In this document: positions 53,504 through 61,749 of the stretch, one piece after another | Numbering within the stretch: the first letter of the stretch is position 1 | Layout: every line of letters starts with the position of its first letter | From: Anaerolineae bacterium | GTDB taxonomy: Bacteria; Chloroflexota; Anaerolineae; Anaerolineales; Villigracilaceae | Reading direction: 5' to 3' | Assembly: GCA_018645405.1 (NCBI GenBank) | Contig: JABGOQ010000051.1 | Location: 1-64,000 of the forward strand | Length of the DNA: 64,000 bases | The notes under the pieces: generated by a model | Seen by the model: only the letters and a program-made list of their open reading frames with translations | The model's database searches: none | Told to the model about the DNA's origin: nothing | Program-made: the position numbers and the translations under genes

Positions 53504-54181
53504 TTATATTACAGTCTTATCAATTTGACGAATAACCATTACAACTTTCCCTTTTATTTCAAGGGCTTCGTTTTTATTAACAAGAATAGCATCCATTGTG
53601 GGGTTAGCAGGTTGGAGCCTATAGCCATTATCTTCTTTATAAAAATACTTTAGCGTTGTTTCATCACGCTCAGGAAGCCACACAGCAACCATCTCTCCGT
53701 TCTTTGCTTCGCCACCAGTAGATTTCATTACGACAATATCGCCATCATTGATCATCGCATCAATCATTGAGTCCCCATCAACTTCTAGCGCAAAAAGCTC
53801 ATCATTATCACTACGGCTAGGGAGTAAAGTTCGGGCGATATCAACTGAAGATTCCGCATCAAAATAAGTGAAGTCGGAAGCAGGTACAGGAATCGGTTCG
53901 CCCGCGACAATTCGACCTGCTACGGGTATTTTGAACATCTCTCCCAGAGGGTTGACATCCGTTAAGCTTATCCCTCTTGAGATTTTTCGTTGACGTTCGA
54001 TCTTTCCCATTTTCTCAAGTTGATCTAGATAATAATTAACAACAGATGTAGATGAGATATCAGTTGCTTCACCAATTTCTCTAATGGTAGGGGGGAAACC
54101 CTCGTTTTTCTGGTGAGACTTTAAGTATTTTAAAATCTTCTTATGTCGTTCACCAAGACCTTTAGCTTTGCGTGCCATCAT
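53504..54181 (-). CDS. lexA: SOS repressor LexA
   Basis: 225 residues from the ATG seven bases after GGAGG. The N-terminal winged helix is 'ILKYLKSHQKNEGFPPTIRE' plus 'SSTSVVNYYLDQLEKMGKI'. The self-cleavage Ala-Gly is in 'GRIVAGEPIP', the catalytic Ser in 'VDGDSMIDAMINDGD', and Lys in 'TTLKYFYKED'. It represses DNA-repair genes until RecA triggers cleavage. Its own promoter contains a LexA box, so it is autoregulated. A second probable target is the ATPase operon at 47694. Confidence 0.97.
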   Translation of the reverse strand: MMARKAKGLGERHKKILKYLKSHQKNEGFPPTIREIGEATDISSTSVVNYYLDQLEKMGKIERQRKISRGISLTDVNPLGEMFKIPVAGRIVAGEPIPVPASDFTYFDAESSVDIARTLLPSRSDNDELFALEVDGDSMIDAMINDGDIVVMKSTGGEAKNGEMVAVWLPERDETTLKYFYKEDNGYRLQPANPTMDAILVNKNEALEIKGKVVMVIRQIDKTVI

Positions 54182-54225
54182 AACTGCCTCCAAAACAACG
54201 AAAATTCGCTCATTTGTGCTATAAA

Positions 54226-54254
54226 ATAATACTCGAACATTCGTTCTTCGTCAA
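54226..54254 (-). promoter_or_regulatory. lexA promoter with LexA box in the spacer
   Basis: Minus strand: TTGACG (54254-54249), 17-base spacer, TATTAT (54231-54226). The spacer holds AGAACGAATGTTCG (54247-54234), a GAAC-N4-GTTC palindrome of the Gram-positive type. Confidence 0.88.
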
Positions 54255-54397
54255 GGGTCTTTTTCAACTTGTAAAATAGTAAGATCAGCATACTTTCGGG
54301 ATATGGGTTTCTTTTTGCAAAACTTCTGAAAAACAGAAGAATCTTGAATTAAAGGTAAGAAAAATCAACTCTGATATTAAAAATATTAATAAGAGCC

Positions 54398-54425
54398 TTG
54401 ATGTTTCTTTTGTTTTCTGTATAAT
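54398..54425 (+). promoter_or_regulatory. Promoter of the MFS transporter gene
   Basis: TTGATG, 16-base spacer, TATAAT. The leader to the ATG at 54547 is ~115 bases and AT-rich, without a recognised element. The rest of 54255-54397 shows nothing clear. Confidence 0.6.
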
Positions 54426-54546
54426 AGTGACGTATTTTGAAAGTTTTGTTTAAGAAGAAGAAAGAAAATATTTCCTATCTTCTCCGTCTAGGATTTTTTG
54501 CACGCCCATTTGGAAAAGATATTGCAAATGTCGCAGGAATAAGTAT

Positions 54547-55803
54547 ATGATTAAAAATCAAATAGAACGCTGGAAAACTATTTACAATGAATATCCGAAA
54601 ACCTTCTGGGTTTTAATAGCAGTTTCTTTTATTGACCAACTAGGTGGAGCGTTACTCTTCCCTTTCTTTGCTTTATATATCACCGCAAAATTCAACGTTG
54701 GAATGGTCGAAGTTGGCATCCTTTTTGCACTCTTTTCCCTATCTAATTTTGTTGGAAGCATACTCGGGGGAGCATTGACAGATCGCCTTGGGCGCAAACA
54801 GGTTGTGATATTTAGCCTCGTAGCGACTGCTATTAGCAGTGTCTTTATGGGGCTTGCCAGTGAACTAGAAGTTTTTTATATCATTGCTGTTCTATCAGGT
54901 TTATTTAGTGTAGGCGGACCCGCACGTCAGGCAATGGTCGCAGATATTCTCCCCGAGAAAAGACGGGCACAAGGATTTGGTATCTTGCGTGTTTCTCACA
55001 ATCTCTCCGTTGCTATCGGCCCTGCAATTGGCGGATTACTTTTGGGCATAACTTCCTATCTAAGCCTTTTCATCATTGATGCTCTTGCTAGCACAATAGT
55101 AGCGGTCTTATTCTACTTTTTTATCGCAGAGACAAAGCCAGAAGCAGATGAAACTGAAGAAGAAGAGAGCGTTTCACAATCTTTTGGTGGCTATATCGTT
55201 GTGATGCGAGATGTCCTTTTTATGCTTTTCATTGGAGTATGCATTTTGATGGGATTGGTCTACGTCAATATGAATGCTTCGCTTGGCGTCTATCTGCGTG
55301 ACGAATTCGCTGTCCCCGAAGCGGGCTATGGGATGCTTTTAAGCATGAATGCGCTAATGGTTGTCCTTTTTCAATTTGCCATAACGCGGCGTATTGAAAA
55401 CCGCCCACCGTTGCTCGTCATGGCAGCCGGAATGTTACTCTATACAATCGGTTTCGGGATGTATGGTTTTGTCTCAACTACCATCATGTTTATTTTGGCA
55501 ATGATCATCCTCACCATAGGTGAGATGCTCATTGCTCCTGTTTCTCAAGCTCTTGTAGCAACCTTCTCTCCCGAAAAAATGCGCGGGCGTTATATGGCTG
55601 TCTTCGGCATCTCTTGGATGGTTCCCTTTGCTGTTGGCCCTTATTTGGCAGGCCTTATCATGGACAATATGGACTCACGTATCCTTTGGTATATTGTTGC
55701 CTTAGTTGGCATGATCGCTACTTTTGGTTTCATTGGGCTGCACTTCAAAATGAAGGAAAATGAACCCGCTACAGACATCAAAGTACCAATAGGAACAGTT
55801 TAG
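54547..55803 (+). CDS. MFS transporter (drug-efflux-like)
   Basis: 418 residues with 12 predicted helices. A-motif between helices 2 and 3: 'GGALTDRLGRKQVVIFS'. 'RQAMVADILPEKRRAQGFG' and 'GPAIGGLLLG' (C-motif-like, helix 5) point to the drug:H+ antiporter group. The central loop is acidic ('ETKPEADETEEEESVSQS'). Substrate not predictable. A ribosome site AGGAATAAGTAT lies before the ATG. Confidence 0.85.
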   Translation: MIKNQIERWKTIYNEYPKTFWVLIAVSFIDQLGGALLFPFFALYITAKFNVGMVEVGILFALFSLSNFVGSILGGALTDRLGRKQVVIFSLVATAISSVFMGLASELEVFYIIAVLSGLFSVGGPARQAMVADILPEKRRAQGFGILRVSHNLSVAIGPAIGGLLLGITSYLSLFIIDALASTIVAVLFYFFIAETKPEADETEEEESVSQSFGGYIVVMRDVLFMLFIGVCILMGLVYVNMNASLGVYLRDEFAVPEAGYGMLLSMNALMVVLFQFAITRRIENRPPLLVMAAGMLLYTIGFGMYGFVSTTIMFILAMIILTIGEMLIAPVSQALVATFSPEKMRGRYMAVFGISWMVPFAVGPYLAGLIMDNMDSRILWYIVALVGMIATFGFIGLHFKMKENEPATDIKVPIGTV

Positions 55804-55841
55804 AAAAATACAGCCTCGTTTAGATAAAAAAGGAATATCTT

Positions 55842-56228
55842 ATGAACCCCACACTTACTCAATGTCCTGTTTGCAAAGATGAACTGGTGGTCACTCGCTT
55901 ACATTGTTCATCTTGCAACACAACCATTGATGGACGTTTCTTCTCAGGTCCTTTTTCAAATCTTTCTCACAAGCAAATGGAATTTGTTGAAGTTTTCGTT
56001 CGTTGTGAAGGCAAGATCACCCGAGTTGAAACGGAACTTAGTCTTTCCTATCCAACAATTCGCAACCGTTTGCACGAAGTTATCCGAGCAATGGGATATG
56101 AACCAGGGAAAGACGAGCTAAGGGATGATCTTGATGACGAGAAACGCCGTAATATCCTCGAAGACCTAAACGCAGGGCGTATCTCAGCTGAAGAAGCCAT
56201 GAGTATTCTTGGTGGCGAGGAGGAATAA
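55842..56228 (+). CDS. DUF2089 family protein (zinc ribbon + HTH)
   Basis: 128 residues. A zinc ribbon 'CPVCKDELVVTRLHCSSC' opens the protein. A helix-turn-helix-like region follows ('HKQMEFVEVFVRCEGKIT', 'LSLSYPTIRNRLHEVIR'). The tail 'ILEDLNAGRISAEEAMSILG' is the SHOCT-like bihelical motif shared with the next three genes. It is probably the transcription regulator of this operon. The next gene starts one base after its stop. Confidence 0.85.
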   Translation: MNPTLTQCPVCKDELVVTRLHCSSCNTTIDGRFFSGPFSNLSHKQMEFVEVFVRCEGKITRVETELSLSYPTIRNRLHEVIRAMGYEPGKDELRDDLDDEKRRNILEDLNAGRISAEEAMSILGGEEE

Positions 56229-56229
56229 A

Positions 56230-57306
56230 ATGAAAATTAAAACCCTGACCGTAAGTAAAACACCATCTTTGCACATAAATAATATTCCTGGCGATCTTCG
56301 GCTTACAGGCTGGGAGCAGAGTGATATCAAAGCCAAAACCAACGGCAAAGAACTTGAGCTAGTTGAGAAAGATGGCAAACTCACCCTTTCTTGCGATAAC
56401 GACCTGATTCTCTCCGTTCCGAAAGCTGCCCAAATCAATATTAAAAAAATCAAAGGCGATGCCAGCCTGCGCAACCTCTCTGGCTCTCTCGAACTCAAAC
56501 AGGTGAACGGTGACCTCGCTCTTCGGAATATTGGGGAAGCAAAACTTGGCGAGATAGGTGGAGACCTTGTTCTTCGCCACGGGAAAGGCGATTTCCAACT
56601 TGGCCAAGCACATGGCGATGCCTCCATCCGAGATTTAATGGGCAACCTGCAAGCTGGATCTTTTGACGGCGATTTTCATTTGCGTGAAATTCAGGGCAGT
56701 TTAAATGCTAAAACAGGTGGCGATGCAATACTCTTCCTCACGCCAATAGAAGAGACAGAATATACGCTAAATGCCAGTGGCGATATCTTACTTCGCCTAC
56801 CTCAAGATACGGATGCAGAGCTTACCCTCTCGGCAGGCGGGGATGTGAGTCTCAATCTACCTAATATTAATGAAGATGAGGAACCGAGCACGCTCATATT
56901 GGGGTCTGCTTCCGCCAAAATGACATTATCTGCCGGTGGAGATTTACTCGTTACCACGCAATCTGACGAGTGGGAATCCCTTGCCGATTTCGATATTGGT
57001 CTGCCTTTTATCGGTGCAGATTTACCAGGCGTACCCGCCGACCTTGCCGATCAAATTTCCAAAAAAGTTGAAGCCGCCACGCGAAAGGCGATGCTGAAAA
57101 CAGGCAAAGCTGGCCGCAAAGCCAGAAAAGCAGGGCGGCAAGCTCGAAAAGAAGCAAAGAAAGTGAATTTCTTTGCACATTTTTCAGATGGGGATGGGCA
57201 TATTAAGCCGGCCTCTGAAGATGAGCGTTTGTTGATTTTGAAAATGCTTCAAGAAAAGAAGATTACTGCCGAAGAAGCCGAAAAACTCTTGGCTGCACTC
57301 GGCTAG
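56230..57306 (+). CDS. YvlB/LiaX-like protein with beta-helical (adhesin-like) domain
   Basis: 358 residues from the ATG preceded by GAGGAGGAATAAA. The main body (~1-265) has repeated short strands ('LSGSLELKQVNGDLALRNIG', 'DLVLRHGKGDFQLGQAHGDA') typical of DUF4097/putative adhesin right-handed helices. It is followed by a basic stretch (~285-320) and the SHOCT-like motif 'ILKMLQEKKITAEEAEKLL' at the end. Related YvlB/LiaX proteins act in envelope stress. No signal peptide, so it is cytoplasmic or peripheral. Confidence 0.8.
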   Translation: MKIKTLTVSKTPSLHINNIPGDLRLTGWEQSDIKAKTNGKELELVEKDGKLTLSCDNDLILSVPKAAQINIKKIKGDASLRNLSGSLELKQVNGDLALRNIGEAKLGEIGGDLVLRHGKGDFQLGQAHGDASIRDLMGNLQAGSFDGDFHLREIQGSLNAKTGGDAILFLTPIEETEYTLNASGDILLRLPQDTDAELTLSAGGDVSLNLPNINEDEEPSTLILGSASAKMTLSAGGDLLVTTQSDEWESLADFDIGLPFIGADLPGVPADLADQISKKVEAATRKAMLKTGKAGRKARKAGRQARKEAKKVNFFAHFSDGDGHIKPASEDERLLILKMLQEKKITAEEAEKLLAALG

Positions 57307-57318
57307 GAAGGATTGAAA

Positions 57319-57936
57319 ATGTCATCAGAAGAAAAAAAACAAATTTTAGAAATGCTCGAAACAGGAAAGATCACGCCCGAAGAAGCCATTAATTTGATGG
57401 CGGCTTTAGACGAGAATCCTGTTGAGGGCGAGATAGATGAAGATTTGGCGGAAGCAAGCCAAAAATCCACGTTTGAATCGTCAGATGCATTAAAGGATGC
57501 CGAGGCAAAAGCACGCAGCTTATGGTATATCCCCCTATGGATCGGAGTCGGTTTCACAGTCCTCGGCGGGATGTTCATCTTCTGGGCGATGCAAGCTTCT
57601 GGATTCAGTTTCTGGTTTTATTGCTCTTGGCTTCCATTTTTGCTGGGCGTTTTTCTGATTGCTCTCACAGTAGGAAGCCGTAGCTCTCGTTGGCTTTTTG
57701 TCCATATAAAAGAGGCGCCAGAATATGCCGAGAAAAATATCTCTTTTGGATTTCCTCTTCCTTTTGGTTTAGGTGCGTGGGTGCTGCGTAATTTTGGCCA
57801 TTTTATCCCCGCTTTGGATGAGGCTATTGTGGTCGAACTTATCAAAGTTTTGGAAGAAAGCCCCACAGGAGAACCGCAACTTGTGATTGATGTACGTGAA
57901 GACGATGGCGAAGAAGTTCAGATTTTTATCGCCTGA
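57319..57936 (+). CDS. Membrane protein with N-terminal SHOCT-like motif
   Basis: 205 residues from ATG 57319 with AGGAAGG in front. It starts with 'QILEMLETGKITPEEAINLM', the same motif as its neighbours. Two membrane helices at ~75-97 and ~102-120 follow ('LWIGVGFTVLGGMFIFWAM', 'FLLGVFLIALTV'). The tail has 'LVIDVREDDGEEVQIFIA', close to the end of the next gene's product ('DEEDGEHVEIFIE'). It probably places the system at the membrane. Confidence 0.75.
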   Translation: MSSEEKKQILEMLETGKITPEEAINLMAALDENPVEGEIDEDLAEASQKSTFESSDALKDAEAKARSLWYIPLWIGVGFTVLGGMFIFWAMQASGFSFWFYCSWLPFLLGVFLIALTVGSRSSRWLFVHIKEAPEYAEKNISFGFPLPFGLGAWVLRNFGHFIPALDEAIVVELIKVLEESPTGEPQLVIDVREDDGEEVQIFIA

Positions 57937-57951
57937 AAGGAGAATATAATT

Positions 57952-58332
57952 ATGATGGCTACAACAGAAGAACGCATGAAAATCTTAAAAATGATTGAAG
58001 AAGAGAAGATCACTGCTGAAGAGGGAGCGAAGCTGCTGTCTCTCTTGAGTAGTGGGAAAAAGGCGAAGCCCTCTGCCCATGGTCGTGTTGCTGCACCGCG
58101 CTGGTTGCGCGTTCGTGTAACGGATGTGAACACCGGCCGCTCGAAGGCTACGGTGCAAATTCCGCTCTCGCTGGTAGATGCAGGGATGAAGATTGGTGCG
58201 CATTTCGCCCCTGAACTAGAAGGAATGGAAATGGATAATGTGATGGATGCTTTTCAGCGGGGCATGACGGGGAAAATTGTTGATGTGGTAGATGAAGAAG
58301 ATGGCGAGCATGTAGAGATTTTTATTGAGTAA
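57952..58332 (+). CDS. SHOCT-like motif protein, last gene of the operon
   Basis: 126 residues. AAAGGAGAATATAATT precedes the ATG. Residues ~8-30 carry the shared motif ('ILKMIEEEKITAEEGAKLL'); the rest is a small domain 'RWLRVRVTDVNTGRSKATVQ' ending 'VDEEDGEHVEIFIE'. This C-terminal domain resembles the soluble part of the preceding membrane protein, so the two are paralogues with and without the membrane helices. Confidence 0.75.
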   Translation: MMATTEERMKILKMIEEEKITAEEGAKLLSLLSSGKKAKPSAHGRVAAPRWLRVRVTDVNTGRSKATVQIPLSLVDAGMKIGAHFAPELEGMEMDNVMDAFQRGMTGKIVDVVDEEDGEHVEIFIE

Positions 58333-58350
58333 GAAAGTATGTATATAATC

Positions 58351-58388
58351 AAAAAAAGCTGACGAGAAAAATTTTTCTCGTCAGCTTT
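58351..58388 (-). terminator. Bidirectional terminator
   Basis: AAAGCTGACGAGAAAAA / TTTTTCTCGTCAGCTTT, 17-bp perfect stem; the A tract on its left gives a U tract for the minus-strand RTX gene. Confidence 0.9.
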
Positions 58389-58408
58389 GGTTTAGTAGAT
58401 TAGGTGTT

Positions 58409-58873
58409 TTAGGGGGTACTCTCGCATTGAGCATATGTATCATTACCAGCATTCCCATAACAAATATCATTTTGATTTCCACCGATTAGGGTATCGTCTC
58501 CATTTCCTCCAATTAATATATCATTTCCTTTGTTGCCTCTTAAGGTGTCATTTCCACCTCCACCGACAATGCAGTCATCTCCGCCGCTGCCTCTTAGACG
58601 ATTGCCTCCGGTATCATCCCCACTTGTTCCTAAGACTAGATCATTTTGCTGAGTAGAGTTGTCTCCATTGCTGGGAACAATAATATTGACCAAATTCATG
58701 GTGCATTCTGCTGGCTTTAGCTGGTTTGCAGTCATCGGGTGATTGGTATGGCTCAAACCACTTTCCGCAACAATATTGGTCGCTGCCATGCCGGCTATTG
58801 AGCCGATTATAATCATGAAGGCTAATAGTAATAGAACTAAAGGAAGCCATTTCTTTCTTACCAAATTGAACAT
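58409..58873 (-). CDS. Secreted RTX-repeat protein, probable substrate of the adjacent signal peptidase
   Basis: 154 residues from 'MFNLVRKKWLPLVLLLLAFM'. The signal peptide ends near 'GSIAGMAATNIVAESG'. The mature protein has at least four RTX nonapeptide units ('GSGGDDCIVG', 'GGGGNDTLRG', 'NKGNDILIGG', 'NGDDTLIGG') that bind calcium in a beta-roll, and 'CYGNAGNDTYAQC'. The start is one base after the stop of the signal-peptidase fusion, and its ribosome site GGAAAG lies inside that gene, so the two are coupled. The 'AATNIVAESG' site resembles 'AAANTVDDSG' of the protein at 61185. Confidence 0.82.
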   Translation of the reverse strand: MFNLVRKKWLPLVLLLLAFMIIIGSIAGMAATNIVAESGLSHTNHPMTANQLKPAECTMNLVNIIVPSNGDNSTQQNDLVLGTSGDDTGGNRLRGSGGDDCIVGGGGNDTLRGNKGNDILIGGNGDDTLIGGNQNDICYGNAGNDTYAQCESTP

Positions 58874-58874
58874 T

Positions 58875-61115
58875 TTACTTTCCTTCTGTTGAAACGAGAC
58901 GAATTTCCGAATCCTTATTGTTGTTGAGATCATCTTGCTCTAAAATCATATCAAGAAAAACCTTAATAATGTGGGGATCAAATTGGTTTCCAGCTTGCTC
59001 ACGAAAATACTGATGAATTTTTTCATGCTCCCAAATATCTCTGTGTGGGCGTTTTTGATGAAGAGCATTCCATATATTGACAACGGCAATGATCCGCGCC
59101 CCTATTGGAATCTCTTCTCCTTCTAAACCTTCTGGATAACCGCTTCCATCCCAGCGCTCATGTTGATAATAGATCGATTCAGCGATGGGTTTAAGAAGTT
59201 CTGTTCCACTGAGTTGGTCACGGGCATATGCGGGGTGATTGCGAATTAATTCAAACTCTGCTTCGGTGAGTTTATTCTTTTTTTGCAATACTTCGCTGGG
59301 AACATCCATCAACCCGATCTTATGCAAATAAGCTGCCATGCGAATTTCTTCTAACTCAGCACCGCGAATATCAAGGGCGAGGGCAAGCTTATAGGCCATA
59401 TCAGCAATTTGGTCAGCTTGCCCTTGCGAATATAGCTTATTGTCGACCGCCTTTGCCCAACCTTTGAGGGCATGTTCGTAGGCATCCCATACATTGTTAT
59501 TATTTTTTTTCATCAAAAAGGGTAGTTGCCATTTTTGTTTAATTTTCTTCTCTTGTTTTTCTTGGATTATTTCTAGTGAAGTACTAGTTTCTTCCATTTC
59601 ATAATGATAGAGTTGTTCTGCTGTTTGAACAAAAAAATGATGCTGGTTGCTATCAGGTAAATGTAAGATAGTTCGTTGGTCTTGCTCGGCTAAATTTGCT
59701 AAATCATCGAGGCTTGCAATCTCTACACGATCTGGTTTCGTTAGAAGTTGGGTGTCACGAGCCTCAATTAACATTGAACCATACCAGACACGTAAACGCT
59801 CTAATTCATTTTGTTGAGTAGCTTGGAATATACGAAATAAAGAGATAAATAGCATCAAAAGAGCCGGGAGCCCAATTAATAGCGATGCCCAACGGGCAAA
59901 AGATATTGCTATTTGCATTCCAAATATGTTTAGGTGATTTCTTTCATAAGTTACTCTGGTAAGTGCACTTACCAGAGTAGGGCTAAGTATATTATTTTCT
60001 CCAGTGTTGTTTTGCAATAGTCGAACTTCAAGGTCATCAATTTGAAAATTTAGGGATGGATTAAAGTTATCTTCTAAATTGAGTTCTGCTAGGCTTCCTA
60101 CAATTTCTACTTCGGCTAAAACAGATAAGTTATAACGTCCACGTTGGACACCAGTTTCCCTTTCTAGCGTATCGATAAAAATCTGGATATCATCTAGGTC
60201 TAGTATTCCAGATGCAGTGAATACGTTTCCTGTAAAAGTTGTTTCGGGGATTAATTCAAGTGTCCGTTTCCAGCCTCTATCATCACTGACACGTGCTAGA
60301 AAATGGTAAGTTCCGTTAATCTCACTTGGGTCTGGAGAGATAAAAAGATAATCCATTGTGACAGCAAAGGATCCATTCAACTGGCGAAAAATAGGCTCAC
60401 CAGATTGTACTTGAGGAGAATCGTAAATCCCCTCAGGGACATTTGCTGTATAACGAAAAAAAGCTTGTTGATTATAGGAGATGGGAGTTTCTATTTTATT
60501 GTGCAATGGTTGCCGAAATGATGCAATACCCAACACGAAAGCACCAAGAGCAAGAATGGCTAATATAAAGAGAGTTTCACCTGAATTTTGTTGAGAACTG
60601 GACATAAAATTACCTTCTCCACGTTTTTTTTTGTTTCGACGATTTTCTTTGCGGGGAGTTAGAGTTATCAAAAAAAATAAACTAAATACTAAAACAAGAA
60701 TAGCAAATCCCCACGGAGAACGCAAGGTTTTAAGAGTCTTTCCTAATCGTGGAATATGTATCCATAACTTCCCTATAATATCTTCTTGGTTTGGATAATA
60801 TGAATCTGTCCAGTCATTATGGTCTCCTTGCAGGGTGAATTTTCTATGTATATCAATATCAATGATACGATGAAAAACATATCCGATTTGTGGATGTTCA
60901 TAGGCAACGGCATCTCCTGTTTGGTAAGTGGATTGGCTTCGTACAAGCACTAAATCACCTTGCCAAAATTTGGGTGACATACTATTACCTGATAAGATCA
61001 CATAAGCAACATTTCCTCCGAACTGCATTGGAGCAAAGAGTATCCACACGGTTACCATCCCTACAAATAGGGATGCAGAAATAAAAGAGTTACGCCAAGT
61101 TTTAGGTTTGTTCAC
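58875..61115 (-). CDS. SipW-like signal peptidase fused to DUF5305-like region and degenerate HD-GYP domain
   Basis: 746 residues in three parts. Residues 1-150: S26B (archaeal/SipW-like) signal peptidase with catalytic Ser45 in 'SGNSMSP' and His82 in 'GYVFHRI', plus two membrane helices. Residues ~170-430: membrane helix, extracellular beta-rich region ('FFRYTANVPEGIYDSPQV', 'RYNLSVLAEVEIVGSLAEL') resembling DUF5305, then another helix. Residues ~560-735: HD-GYP fold, but HD reads 'LHKIG', HHE reads 'QHER' and the last metal Asp reads Asn ('NIWNAL'), while 'DGSGYPEG' stays. It should process the small secreted proteins on either side; the HD-GYP part is likely a c-di-GMP sensor rather than an enzyme. 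Confidence 0.88.
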   Translation of the reverse strand: MNKPKTWRNSFISASLFVGMVTVWILFAPMQFGGNVAYVILSGNSMSPKFWQGDLVLVRSQSTYQTGDAVAYEHPQIGYVFHRIIDIDIHRKFTLQGDHNDWTDSYYPNQEDIIGKLWIHIPRLGKTLKTLRSPWGFAILVLVFSLFFLITLTPRKENRRNKKKRGEGNFMSSSQQNSGETLFILAILALGAFVLGIASFRQPLHNKIETPISYNQQAFFRYTANVPEGIYDSPQVQSGEPIFRQLNGSFAVTMDYLFISPDPSEINGTYHFLARVSDDRGWKRTLELIPETTFTGNVFTASGILDLDDIQIFIDTLERETGVQRGRYNLSVLAEVEIVGSLAELNLEDNFNPSLNFQIDDLEVRLLQNNTGENNILSPTLVSALTRVTYERNHLNIFGMQIAISFARWASLLIGLPALLMLFISLFRIFQATQQNELERLRVWYGSMLIEARDTQLLTKPDRVEIASLDDLANLAEQDQRTILHLPDSNQHHFFVQTAEQLYHYEMEETSTSLEIIQEKQEKKIKQKWQLPFLMKKNNNNVWDAYEHALKGWAKAVDNKLYSQGQADQIADMAYKLALALDIRGAELEEIRMAAYLHKIGLMDVPSEVLQKKNKLTEAEFELIRNHPAYARDQLSGTELLKPIAESIYYQHERWDGSGYPEGLEGEEIPIGARIIAVVNIWNALHQKRPHRDIWEHEKIHQYFREQAGNQFDPHIIKVFLDMILEQDDLNNNKDSEIRLVSTEGK

Positions 61116-61126
61116 AGAAAATTATT

Positions 61127-61163
61127 AAAAAAGGCACGGCGGCGATGCCGTCCGTGCCTTTTT
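61127..61163 (-). terminator. Partial terminator between the secreted protein and the signal-peptidase fusion
   Basis: AAAAAAGGCACGG / CCGTGCCTTTTT with an inner loop; T tract on both strands. It would let the small substrate be made in excess over the peptidase. Confidence 0.85.
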
Positions 61164-61184
61164 GGTAATTACTAGAAAAACAGA

Positions 61185-61565
61185 TTATTCAACAGCAACT
61201 ACTTGCAAAGTCCCCATACCGCTGACAGCTTCTGAGCTAGCAAAGGTGCAAGTCCAAGCTGTGCTAGCATTACTGCCTGTGCAGCTAAGCCAGTTTGTAC
61301 CACCATCAATGGTGATTTGAACAGTATCGGCATTTGCTGTTGCGCCTAGCGGAGTAACTGTTAGGGCAAGAGCATCAACTAAGCTAGGATCACTACCATT
61401 TAAGGTATAAGAAACAGCAACATCATAACCACTGATGGCACCTGAGCCATCACCAGCACCACTATCATCTACAGTGTTTGCAGCAGCAAATCCGAAAGCA
61501 ACAGCGGAAAGTATCAGAGCGAGAAGAATAACGGTGGTGGTACGAAAATTGAAAAGACGACGCAT
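61185..61565 (-). CDS. Small secreted protein, probable SipW-like substrate
   Basis: 126 residues. Signal peptide 'TTTVILLALILSAVAFGFAA', then 'ANTVDDSGAGDGSGAISGYD' and a beta-rich domain ('VSYTLNGSDPSLVDALALTV', 'VQITIDGGTNWLSC') with two Cys. The layout is like TasA/camelysin-type fibre proteins, whose peptidase SipW is encoded next to them. TAGGAGAATTTATT precedes the ATG. A terminator separates it from the peptidase gene. Assignment as fibre or surface-layer protein is inference. Confidence 0.78.
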   Translation of the reverse strand: MRRLFNFRTTTVILLALILSAVAFGFAAANTVDDSGAGDGSGAISGYDVAVSYTLNGSDPSLVDALALTVTPLGATANADTVQITIDGGTNWLSCTGSNASTAWTCTFASSEAVSGMGTLQVVAVE

Positions 61566-61749
61566 AATAAATTCTCCTAAGAATTAGATAATTGTGTAAT
61601 ATTCCATAACATTACATCTGAACGCAGTCTATCATGACTCCTTAGAGCATCACATTACAGGTTAATAACATTTACTTTACAGTTTTGTTAGTAAAAAAAC
61701 GCACTGACTTAATTTATCTTTCTTGTTAAACTACATAAAAAGTGGAGAG

